A stretch of 5,868 nt of DNA from Gammaproteobacteria bacterium (lineage in GTDB: Bacteria; Pseudomonadota; Gammaproteobacteria; Burkholderiales; Thiobacillaceae), in contig JAHJNP010000116.1 in the NCBI GenBank assembly GCA_018820745.1, forward strand, positions 1-5,868. Reading direction: 5' to 3'. The notes beneath the pieces are model-generated. The model was not told the origin of the DNA. It worked only from the letters and a program-made list of their open reading frames with translations, and made no database searches. Of the stretch, positions 1 through 5,690 are shown in pieces. Made by a program: the position numbers and the translations under genes. Each line of letters starts with the position of its first letter. The first letter of the stretch is position 1.

Positions 1-116
1 AGCCCCGCATTGAAAAAGTAGGGGCTCATGCGCCCCGCCTTGGTCTTGAACTCGCCAAAACACAGCACCTGCGACGCGATGGCGAATTCCACAAACTCGG
101 CTTTGTAATCGGACAT
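1..116 (-). CDS. pyrE: Orotate phosphoribosyltransferase, N-terminal part (cut by window edge)
   Basis: This is the first 38 codons of a minus-strand gene that runs off the left edge. PyrE converts orotate and PRPP to orotidine 5'-monophosphate in cytosolic pyrimidine synthesis. The translated N-terminus begins [18 protein letters not shown] and continues with [18 protein letters not shown]. The F-G-E-F-x-x-K-(A/S)-G-R-x-S-P-Y-F-F-N-x-G pattern is characteristic of bacterial PyrE and includes the conserved lysine and Tyr-Phe-Phe stretch near the substrate site. The ATG (complement of 114-116) gives the usual family N-terminus. It is divergent from the exodeoxyribonuclease III gene with only 26 bases between the two start codons. 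The PRPP-binding motif lies outside the window, so integrity cannot be judged. The identification is firm despite the short length. Confidence 0.9.
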   Translation of the reverse strand, partial: MSDYKAEFVEFAIASQVLCFGEFKTKAGRMSPYFFNAG

Positions 117-142
117 TTTTCTAATTTCTTGAATCGATCTAG

Positions 143-922
143 ATGCGAATTATATCGGCCAACCTCAATGGCATCCGTTCCGCCGCCACCAAGGGTTTCT
201 TCGACTGGCTGCCCACCCTGGGCGCCGACGTCGTCTGCGTGCAGGAACTCAAGGCGCAGGCCGCCGACCTCAAGCCCGAGTTCATCCAGTGCGACGGCCT
301 GACCGGCGCCTTCCACTACGCCGAGAAGAAGGGCTACAGCGGCGTCGGCGTCTACACGCGCACTCCGCCGCAACGCGTCGTCGAAGGCCTCGGCGTGCCT
401 GAGTTCGACGCCGAGGGCCGCTATATCGAGGCCGATTACGGGAATGTAGCCGTCATCTCGCTCTACCAGCCCTCCGGCTCCAGCAGCGAAGACCGCCAGC
501 TCGCCAAGTACCGCTTCCTCGACGCCTTTTTTCCGCGCCTTGAAGCCCTGATCAAGTCCGGCCGCGAAATCGTCATCTGCGGCGACTGGAACATCGCCCA
601 CCGCGAAATCGACCTCAAGAACTGGAAATCCAACCAGAAGAATTCCGGCTTCCTGCCCGAAGAGCGCGCCTGGATGACCCGCCTGTTCGAAGAACTCGGC
701 TGGGTCGACGTCTACCGCAGCCTCTACCCCGAGCACACCGGCGAGGCCTACACCTGGTGGAGCAACCGCGGCCAGGCGTATGCCAAGAACGTCGGCTGGC
801 GCATCGACTACCAGATCGCCACGCCCGGCATCGCGGGCAAGGCCACCTCGGCCAGCGTTTACAAGGACCAGCGCTTTTCCGACCATGCGCCGCTGATTGT
901 CGATTACGATTACAAGGCTTAA
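143..922 (+). CDS. xth: Exodeoxyribonuclease III (AP endonuclease, ExoIII family)
   Basis: This is a 259-residue protein of the endonuclease/exonuclease/phosphatase fold, full length for the ExoIII family. ExoIII removes nucleotides 3'-5' from duplex DNA and cleaves at abasic sites in base excision repair, in the cytoplasm. Family landmarks are all visible: [10 protein letters not shown] at 5-14 with Asn7; VQELKAQ at 33-39 with metal-binding Glu35; [14 protein letters not shown] at 147-160 with Asp148 and Asn150; WW and GWRIDY (205-206, 218-223) of the C-terminal DNA-binding side; and the terminal SDHAP at 246-250 with the Asp247-His248 catalytic pair. The ATG at 143 gives the standard [10 protein letters not shown] start, although no good Shine-Dalgarno precedes it. 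The codon third positions are very GC-rich, as expected for a resident core gene. The mntA-like gene follows on the same strand after 19 bases with no terminator seen between them, so co-transcription is possible. Confidence 0.96.
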   Translation: MRIISANLNGIRSAATKGFFDWLPTLGADVVCVQELKAQAADLKPEFIQCDGLTGAFHYAEKKGYSGVGVYTRTPPQRVVEGLGVPEFDAEGRYIEADYGNVAVISLYQPSGSSSEDRQLAKYRFLDAFFPRLEALIKSGREIVICGDWNIAHREIDLKNWKSNQKNSGFLPEERAWMTRLFEELGWVDVYRSLYPEHTGEAYTWWSNRGQAYAKNVGWRIDYQIATPGIAGKATSASVYKDQRFSDHAPLIVDYDYKA

Positions 923-932
923 GCTCCCCAGC

Positions 933-936
933 GAGG
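933..936 (+). promoter_or_regulatory. Shine-Dalgarno GAGG that fixes the MntA start at 942
   Basis: GAGG sits five bases before ATG 942 in the gap after the exodeoxyribonuclease stop (TAA, 920-922). The open frame also extends back to an ATG at 897, but that start lies inside the exodeoxyribonuclease gene, lacks a comparable site and would add 15 residues outside the nucleotidyltransferase fold. The site therefore favours 942. Confidence 0.6.
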
Positions 937-941
937 CCACG

Positions 942-1235
942 ATGAAAAAACAGACCGCTCTGCATCTGCTGCAGGACCACAAAGAGACGCTGCGCCAGCG
1001 CTTCGGCGTGCGGCAGCTATCGCTCTTCGGTTCCACCGTGCGCGACCAGGCCAGGGAAAGCAGCGATGTCGACGTGCTGGTCGAATTCGACGGTCCGGCC
1101 ACTTCGGACCGCTATTTCGGCTTGCAGTTTTATCTGGAAGACCTGTTCGGCTGCCCGGTCGACCTGGTCACCGAAAAGGCATTGCGCCCGGAACTCCGCC
1201 CCCACATCGAGAAGGAAGCCATCCGTGTCGCGTGA
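942..1235 (+). CDS. mntA: MntA-like minimal nucleotidyltransferase (Type VII antitoxin)
   Basis: This is a 97-residue polymerase-beta-fold minimal nucleotidyltransferase. The diagnostic motif is complete: LFGSTVRDQARESSDVDVLVEF, read as Gly30-Ser31, ten residues, then Asp42-x-Asp44, with a third carboxylate at Asp74 in CPVDLVT. These are the residues that bind ATP and metal. In the MntA/HepT (Type VII) systems the MNT protein inactivates the HEPN ribonuclease HepT by adding AMP to a tyrosine near its active site. Length and motif spacing are normal, so this antitoxin should be catalytically competent. The expected partner begins immediately downstream with an 11-base overlap but is only a stub, leaving this antitoxin apparently orphaned. 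The next frame's Shine-Dalgarno lies inside this gene. An alternative role as a stand-alone nucleotidyltransferase cannot be excluded. Confidence 0.88.
   Translation: MKKQTALHLLQDHKETLRQRFGVRQLSLFGSTVRDQARESSDVDVLVEFDGPATSDRYFGLQFYLEDLFGCPVDLVTEKALRPELRPHIEKEAIRVA
1213..1216 (+). promoter_or_regulatory. Shine-Dalgarno AGGA supporting the GTG start of the HepT stub
   Basis: AAGGAAG (1212-1218) lies inside the end of the MntA-like gene, eight bases before GTG 1225. It supports GTG as the original initiation codon of the HEPN partner. It also implies translation coupled to MntA, the usual arrangement for antitoxin-toxin pairs. Confidence 0.5.
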
Positions 1236-1353
1236 ATGGCGCTTTTACGTCAGCGACATGATCGAATTTTCCGAAAAGGTTGCCCTGCTTCGCAACCTGC
1301 ATGCGCTCAAGGCAGCGGCGGATGCGGGACAGATCACCGACCCGGCTGAATGA
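1225..1353 (+). pseudogene. hepT: Truncated HepT-like HEPN toxin (DUF86), N-terminal stub
   Basis: From GTG 1225 the frame reads (M)SREWRFYVSDMIEFSEKV, which closely resembles the N-terminus of HepT/DUF86 HEPN ribonucleases that usually follow MntA. Similarity ends near residue 19 (about base 1281). The following 23 or so codons, ending GQITDPAE and TGA at 1351-1353, do not look like HEPN sequence. A full HepT is roughly 110-150 residues. Its catalytic R-x(4-6)-H motif and modifiable tyrosine lie in the C-terminal half, which is absent here, and no continuation was found in another frame before the next gene. The product of 42 codons should therefore lack ribonuclease activity. The origin of the 1282-1353 segment is unknown; it could be a deletion scar fused to foreign sequence. 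I am fairly sure of the HEPN N-terminus and of the truncation. Confidence 0.72.
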
Positions 1354-1520
1354 CCCAAACCATCTCGGGAAATCATCCGGAGCATCACTTTGCCGGTGCC
1401 GGCAAACCGATCACCGGCGGCAAGGGTGCCGTCCAGATCGTGCAGGACTATCAACTCTCCCGCTTCGCCTGCGACCTCATCGCCCAGAACGGCGACCCGC
1501 GCAAGCCGGAAGTCGAATAA
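1350..1520 (+). pseudogene. Fragment of a DinD/BRO-like protein
   Basis: A 56-residue frame opens at ATG 1350, which shares bases with the preceding TGA (ATGA). From residue 5 on it reads ISGNHPEHHF...GGKGAVQIV, then QDYQLSRFACDLIAQNGDPR. The S-G-N-x(4)-H-F, G-x-G-A, D-Y-x-L-(S/T)-R-(F/Y)-A-C-x-L-I-A-Q-N-G-D-x-R-K order matches, from memory, the middle of the DNA-damage-inducible protein D family and related BRO/antirepressor-type proteins. In those the block continues into an A-Q-x-Y-F-A stretch. Here a TAA follows almost directly after RKPEVE, and the upstream part is also missing, so both ends are lost. DinD-type genes often travel with restriction-modification clusters and prophages. The restriction enzyme ATG lies five bases after this stop. 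It could still be translated and couple initiation of the downstream gene. No Shine-Dalgarno is visible at 1350. Confidence 0.6.
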
Positions 1521-1525
1521 CAGCC

Positions 1526-4333
1526 ATGCCACTTAGCTGGAACGAAATCCGCAGCCGCGCCCACGAATTCTCGAAAAGGTGGATTGACGAAGAATCCGAA
1601 CGCGCCGAAGCACAAAGCTTCTGGAACGATTTTTTCGCCGTGTTCGGCATCGAGCGCAAGCGCGTCGCCATATTCGAGAAGCAGGTCGCCATGACGCGCG
1701 CGGGCGAAAAGCTCAAGCACGGCCGCATCGATGCCTTCTGGAAAGGCATGCTGCTGATCGAGCACAAGAGCCGCGGCGCCGACCTCAACCGCGCCTTCGC
1801 GCAGGCCACGGACTACTTCGACGGCATCGCCGAGCGCGACCTGCCGCGCTACATCCTGGTGTCCGACTTCGAGCGCTTTCGGCTCTACGATCTGGAAGAC
1901 GGTAGCGAGACCGAATTCAAGCTTGCCGACCTGCACAAGCGTATCAAGCATTTTGCCTTCGTCGCGGGCTACCGCACCCAGGTCATCGCGCCGCAAAACC
2001 CGGTCAACATCAAGGCCGCCGAGCGCATGGGCAAGCTGCATGATCGCCTCAAGGCCAGCGGCTACGAAGACCATCCGCTGGAAGTCCTGCTGGTGCGCCT
2101 GCTGTTCTGTCTGTTCGCTGAGGACACCGGCATCTTCCAGCCCGCCGGCAGTTTCCGGATCTGGCTCGACGAGCGCACCGCACAAGACGGTTCCGACCTC
2201 GGCGCGCAATTGACGCAGTACTTTCAGACGCTGAACACGCCGGAAGACAAGCGCTCGAAAAATCTCGACGAACAGACCGCCGCCTTTCCCTATGTGAACG
2301 GCAAGCTGTTCGAGGAGACGCTACCCATCGCCGCGTTCGATGCCGCCATGCGCGATGCACTGCTCGATTGCTGCGCGCTGGATTGGGCCGCAATCTCGCC
2401 CGCCATCTTCGGTGCGCTGTTCCAGTCGATCATGGACGACAAGGCGCGGCGCAACCTGGGCGCGCACTACACCAGCGAGGAAAACATCCTCAAGCTCATC
2501 AAGCCGCTGTTCCTCGACGCGCTGTGGGCCGAGTTCGACAAGGTCAAGCGGCAGCGCAACAAGCTATTCGAATTCCACAAAAAGTTGCGCGGGCTCACCT
2601 TCTTCGACCCCGCCTGCGGTTGCGGCAATTTCCTCGTCATCGCCTACCGCGAGCTGCGCCTGCTGGAGCTGGACATCCTGCGCGCCTCGCTCGCCCTGGA
2701 ACGCGAATTCAAGCAATCGCTGGTCGATATTTTCCAGTTGCTCTCCATCGACGTCGACCAGTTCCACGGCATCGAAATCGAGGAATTCCCCGCGCAGATC
2801 GCCCAGGTCGCGCTGTGGCTGGTCGACCACCAGATGAACCTCAGGGTAAGCGAGGAATTCGGCATGTATTTCGCCCGCATTCCGCTCAAGACCAGCCCCA
2901 AGATCGTCCATGGCAACGCGCTCACGCTCGACTGGAACAGCGTGCTGCCGGCGGAGCGGGCAAGCTACGTGATGGGCAACCCGCCGTTTATCGGACACCA
3001 GTGGCGCAATGCGGAGCAGATGGCGGACATGGAGCGGATTTGGGGCACTGATGGGCGTTTCGGCCGCTTGGACTATGTGACCTGCTGGCATCGCAAGGCT
3101 GCGGATTACATGAAAACCAACCCGGCCATCACCTGCGCATTAGTATCCACCAACAGCATCTGCCAAGGCGAACAGGTCGGCACACTCTGGGGCTACCTGC
3201 TGGAGCACGGGGCGCGCATCCATTTTGCCCATCGCACCTTCTCATGGAGCAATGAAGCGCGTGGCAAGGCCGCAGTACATTGCGTGATCGTCGGCTTCGG
3301 GCTGCGCGATACGGCAGAGAAAACCATCTTTGAATACGAGGACATCAAGGGCGAGCCACATGCCATCCATGCGGCCAACATCAACCCCTATCTCGTCGAT
3401 GCGCCGGATGTCATCCTGCCGTCGAGAACCACCACGCCGCCAGGCTTGCCGCAGCTCATCAAAGGCAGCCAGCCCACGGATGGCGGCTATCTGATCCTTA
3501 CCGAAGCGGAGAAGGCCGAACTGCTATCAATAGAACCTGCCGCCGAAAAGTGGTTGCGGGTCTATATCGGCGGAGAGGAACTCATTAACGGCAATCCCCG
3601 TTGGTGTCTATGGCTGAAAGGCATCGGCCCGGGCGAATTGAAATCCATGCCGCACGTCATAAAGCGGGTGGCGGCCGTGGCCGAGACACGCAAACGGAGC
3701 CCGACCAAGAGCGTGCGGGAATTTGCCAACCAGCCCACCTTGTTTACCCAGGACAGGCAACCGGATGGCGACTACTTAGCGCTACCGGAAGTGTCATCTG
3801 AGAACCGCCGGTTTATTCCCATAGGTTTTCTCTCCAGCGATGTAATCGCCAGCAATCAACTGCGGATCGCCGTTGGCGCAACCCTGTTTCACTTCGGCAT
3901 CATGAACAGCACCATGCACAACGCATGGGTGCGCTACACCTGCGGTCGTCTGGAAAGTCGTTATCGTTATGAACCGTCGGTCTACAACAACTTCCCCTGG
4001 CCTTTATGTTCTTCTTGCAGCGCAAGGGGAACCGACGCCCCCGCCGACAAAACCCGGCAGGCCATCGAAGCCGCCGCGCAGGCCGTGCTCGACGCCCGCG
4101 CCGCTTTCCCCGGCGCCACTCTCGCCGACCTCTACGACCCACTGACCATGCCGCCCGCGTTGCTGAAGGCGCACCAGAAGCTCGACGCAGCGGTGGACAA
4201 AGCCTACGGTAAAACCGGCCTCAAATCCGACGCCGAGCGGGTGGCCTTTCTGTTCCAGCGCTATCAGGCACTGACGTCGCTGCTGCCAGCCGCCACCGTC
4301 AAGCGCAGCCGGAAAAAACCCACCGCTACTTGA
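1526..4333 (+). CDS. MmeI-like Type IIL restriction-modification enzyme (fused endonuclease and adenine methyltransferase)
   Basis: A single 935-residue protein that, by family, both methylates adenine in a short asymmetric site and cuts DNA about two helical turns away. MmeI itself is about 920 residues. In order: an N-terminal PD-(D/E)xK nuclease with Asp69, nine residues, then Glu79-His-Lys81 (D...EHK, spacing as in MmeI); a helical linker (about 160-305); and an N6-adenine methyltransferase. The methyltransferase shows motif X GAHYTSEENI (312-321), SAM-binding motif I DPACGCGNFL (361-370) and motif IV GNPPF (484-488). A target-recognition region (about 620-825) closes with CGRLESRYRYEP and YNNFPWP (806-826), typical of MmeI relatives. 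A helical tail follows. ATG 1526 gives the family-like N-terminus; the open frame runs back to 1280 but that 82-residue extension is Arg-rich noise. No strong Shine-Dalgarno was seen, so coupling to the stop at 1518-1520 is plausible. Cognate modification is built in. Recognition sequence cannot be read here. Confidence 0.93.
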   Translation: MPLSWNEIRSRAHEFSKRWIDEESERAEAQSFWNDFFAVFGIERKRVAIFEKQVAMTRAGEKLKHGRIDAFWKGMLLIEHKSRGADLNRAFAQATDYFDGIAERDLPRYILVSDFERFRLYDLEDGSETEFKLADLHKRIKHFAFVAGYRTQVIAPQNPVNIKAAERMGKLHDRLKASGYEDHPLEVLLVRLLFCLFAEDTGIFQPAGSFRIWLDERTAQDGSDLGAQLTQYFQTLNTPEDKRSKNLDEQTAAFPYVNGKLFEETLPIAAFDAAMRDALLDCCALDWAAISPAIFGALFQSIMDDKARRNLGAHYTSEENILKLIKPLFLDALWAEFDKVKRQRNKLFEFHKKLRGLTFFDPACGCGNFLVIAYRELRLLELDILRASLALEREFKQSLVDIFQLLSIDVDQFHGIEIEEFPAQIAQVALWLVDHQMNLRVSEEFGMYFARIPLKTSPKIVHGNALTLDWNSVLPAERASYVMGNPPFIGHQWRNAEQMADMERIWGTDGRFGRLDYVTCWHRKAADYMKTNPAITCALVSTNSICQGEQVGTLWGYLLEHGARIHFAHRTFSWSNEARGKAAVHCVIVGFGLRDTAEKTIFEYEDIKGEPHAIHAANINPYLVDAPDVILPSRTTTPPGLPQLIKGSQPTDGGYLILTEAEKAELLSIEPAAEKWLRVYIGGEELINGNPRWCLWLKGIGPGELKSMPHVIKRVAAVAETRKRSPTKSVREFANQPTLFTQDRQPDGDYLALPEVSSENRRFIPIGFLSSDVIASNQLRIAVGATLFHFGIMNSTMHNAWVRYTCGRLESRYRYEPSVYNNFPWPLCSSCSARGTDAPADKTRQAIEAAAQAVLDARAAFPGATLADLYDPLTMPPALLKAHQKLDAAVDKAYGKTGLKSDAERVAFLFQRYQALTSLLPAATVKRSRKKPTAT

Positions 4334-4769
4334 ACTTGATGGGCTTGCTGATTCCCGACCGGGTCACGCTGTACATGACAGGTAGTTTTGCCTGAGCGCC
4401 GAGTCTCTGGATTTTGTCGTAGAGACGGGTCACGAGATCGGCGGTTTCAGCCGCCGAGGCATTGCCGGCCGCGAGCACGAAGACGATGACGTTGTGCTCG
4501 CGAAAGGCTTCGAGTTCGGTGGGGCGCCTGCGGATATGCTTGTCGCGGGTCAGTACAATCCAGGCTTCCCGGCCCGCAACCGCCAGCCATTCCTCGTCGG
4601 GCGCATCGGGTGCAAACCGCTGATGATGAGCTATGTAGTTCGCGCCGATCTTGTCCAGCGCCTCGCCCAACAAACGGCTCCAGGCGCAACGATCAACAAA
4701 CAGGGTGATCGGATCAGCCGGCGCGGCGCTGTTCGAAGCGGAGGGCTTCTTCGATTTCTTTTTCGTCAA
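4326..4769 (-). CDS. VapC45-like PIN-domain toxin
   Basis: This is a 147-residue protein with a PIN-like fold, the second gene of an antitoxin-toxin pair. After a Lys/Ser/Ala-rich leader (1-18) comes ITLFVDRCAW (21-30) with Asp26, then APDEEWLAVAGREAW (56-70) with Asp58-Glu59-Glu60, and LTRDKHIRRRPTE (73-85) with Asp76 and Glu85. These acidic residues are the likely metal ligands of a PIN ribonuclease, and the D-R-C-x-W...PDEEWL...T-(R/K)-D-K-x-I-R order is what I recall for VapC45-type proteins. By family it would cleave RNA when free of its antitoxin. The only in-frame start near the end of the antitoxin gene is TTG (complement of 4767-4769), overlapping it by 56 bases. No ATG or good ribosome site is present, which suggests translation coupled to the antitoxin. 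Its TAG stop overlaps the end of the restriction enzyme gene by 8 bases. The exact start is uncertain. Confidence 0.8.
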   Translation of the reverse strand: MTKKKSKKPSASNSAAPADPITLFVDRCAWSRLLGEALDKIGANYIAHHQRFAPDAPDEEWLAVAGREAWIVLTRDKHIRRRPTELEAFREHNVIVFVLAAGNASAAETADLVTRLYDKIQRLGAQAKLPVMYSVTRSGISKPIKFK

Positions 4770-5424
4770 CGTTGTAGTCGAGCGCCATGTCTTCCAGCGA
4801 ATCGCCAGCCTGGAAGCGGTCGAAAATTATGTCGGTCGGGACTGCGGCGCCCGTCAGGACAGGCCGACCAAAAGACAGAGCAGGGTCGATTACGATCGCT
4901 TTGGGTTGCTCTGCGGTCTGGCCAGAACTGCGGCTATAGGGGAACAGCCGAACCGGATTGCCTTTGCTATCCCTTTCGATGCGCGCCAAGGCCTCCATGA
5001 ACTCATCTCGCAGCGCCTCCTGACCCTGTTGCGAAACGTTCAGCAACTTGGGGGCCTGCTCCACAAACAGGTCAATACCGTTCGTCATGAATTGACGATC
5101 TATAAGCGGCCTGTCAGCGCCCAACTTGTTTCGCACGTATTCAACGGCATCACGTACTTTGCTCAGCCGTACCCCATGAACCCGCCGAATCGCGGCGAGG
5201 ATATGCAGTTCGCACAGATTGGCGAATGAAAGCAATTTGTGCTGGGAATCGGCTGCGTGAATAACAGCCTTGAATTGCTTGGCTTTGCCATCGCCTCCGC
5301 GATAGCTCTGTCCAAAACTCCAAGCTTTGACTGTAGCGGGGGGGAGATTGAGGATGTACGCGGCTTCGCTTGCCGGATAGGTTGGCTTATCGAAAATGGC
5401 GGCCTTTTCTACGTGCTGAGTCAT
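4714..5424 (-). CDS. VapB45-like antitoxin (helix-turn-helix plus DUF433)
   Basis: This is a 236-residue protein, near the size of VapB45 (Rv2018) of Mycobacterium tuberculosis. The N-terminus holds a probable helix-turn-helix, YPASEAAYILNLPPATVKAW (16-35), followed by LLSFANLCELHILAAIRR (64-81), a MerR-like arrangement for DNA binding. The middle is helical. The C-terminal 60 residues form a DUF433 domain: AIVIDPALSFGRPVLTG (176-192), then VPTDIIFDRFQAGDSLED (195-212) and the closing helix with EIEEALRFE. In this family the N-terminal part binds the operon promoter and the C-terminal part neutralises the PIN toxin encoded next. The gene starts at ATG (complement of 5422-5424) with no clear ribosome site. 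Its promoter must lie in the AT-rich stretch up to 5709, and autorepression is likely by family. Codon use is less GC-biased than in the exodeoxyribonuclease gene, consistent with acquisition. Confidence 0.85.
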   Translation of the reverse strand: MTQHVEKAAIFDKPTYPASEAAYILNLPPATVKAWSFGQSYRGGDGKAKQFKAVIHAADSQHKLLSFANLCELHILAAIRRVHGVRLSKVRDAVEYVRNKLGADRPLIDRQFMTNGIDLFVEQAPKLLNVSQQGQEALRDEFMEALARIERDSKGNPVRLFPYSRSSGQTAEQPKAIVIDPALSFGRPVLTGAAVPTDIIFDRFQAGDSLEDMALDYNVDEKEIEEALRFEQRRAG

Positions 5425-5553
5425 GGCGGCATCTTAGCCTAATGGCTCTTTTGAATCGACCATGGCCACATACAACTCTTTTGTGTGCCAGAAATTACCG
5501 GCTGGGTGAAGCCCAATCAGATAGAGTAGCGGCTTTAAGCAGCATAATTTTTT

Positions 5554-5565
5554 GCATGCCCATGC
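5554..5565. repeat. Perfect 5-2-5 inverted repeat GCATG-CC-CATGC, possible operator
   Basis: The arms GCATG and CATGC are separated by CC, about 130 bases upstream of the antitoxin ATG and next to a possible minus-strand -10 (TATGCT, complement of 5541-5546). A small symmetric site here fits an operator for the autoregulating helix-turn-helix antitoxin, but a repeat this short can arise by chance. Confidence 0.3.
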
Positions 5566-5577
5566 GGAATAAACAGC

Positions 5578-5587
5578 TTGTTAACAA
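5578..5587. repeat. 10-bp perfect palindrome TTGTTAACAA
   Basis: A perfect dyad in the AT-rich divergent region, 12 bases to the right of the GCATG repeat. It could be a regulator site for either flanking gene. A perfect 10-mer palindrome is not far from chance expectation in AT-rich DNA of this length. Confidence 0.25.
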
Positions 5588-5680
5588 ATAATCGAAAATT
5601 AATGACCGCGCCAGAGCAAACAACTTTTTATCTTTTATATCAACAAGTTGCCGACACTTCCATATAAGCAAGCTATTAAC

Positions 5681-5690
5681 ATTCGCGAAT
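5681..5690. repeat. 10-bp perfect palindrome ATTCGCGAAT upstream of ampG
   Basis: A perfect dyad ending 19 bases before the ampG start codon, partly overlapped by a second inverted pair CTATT...AATAG (5673-5677 and 5688-5692). The position suits a repressor or -10-proximal site for ampG. No regulator is identified. Confidence 0.25.

Noticed and set aside
104..127. TGTAAT and TAATTT as -10 elements for the exodeoxyribonuclease gene
   Set aside because: Neither has a recognisable -35 hexamer at the right spacing.
897..941. ATG at 897 as the start of the MntA-like protein
   Set aside because: It lies inside the exodeoxyribonuclease gene, and the GAGG at 933-936 is correctly placed for ATG 942.
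26..1102. 358-residue minus-strand open frame opposite the exodeoxyribonuclease gene
   Set aside because: It is a shadow frame created by GC-rich third positions: Ala/Val/Gly/Asp-rich composition, no family motifs, and it spans several genuine plus-strand genes.
1280..1525. 82-residue N-terminal extension of the restriction enzyme frame back to ATG 1280
   Set aside because: The extension is Arg/Pro-rich, reads through the DinD-like fragment in another frame, and the MmeI-like N-terminus aligns from the ATG at 1526.
1451..2209. 252-residue minus-strand open frame opposite the restriction enzyme N-terminus
   Set aside because: Antisense shadow with no recognisable domain; the opposite strand carries clear nuclease motifs.
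2340..3051. Overlapping plus-strand frames inside the methyltransferase region
   Set aside because: Ser/Arg-rich or Ala/Arg-rich translations are typical frame shadows; the main frame carries the conserved motifs.
4494..5229. Plus-strand open frames of 168 and 192 residues opposite the toxin-antitoxin pair
   Set aside because: No family features, while the minus-strand frames match PIN and DUF433 proteins.
5446..5483. Direct repeat CTCTTTTG at 5446-5453 and 5476-5483, 30 bases apart
   Set aside because: An 8-base repeat is expected by chance about once in a few hundred bases, and there is no third copy or flanking similarity, so it is neither an iteron nor a CRISPR.
5503..5515. Small hairpin TGGG-TGAAG-CCCA as a possible terminator
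   Set aside because: Only four base pairs and no T-run follows; too weak to call.
5439..5591. Short plus-strand frame in the intergenic region
   Set aside because: No ribosome site, no homology recognised, and codon use unlike the neighbours; it is consistent with chance.
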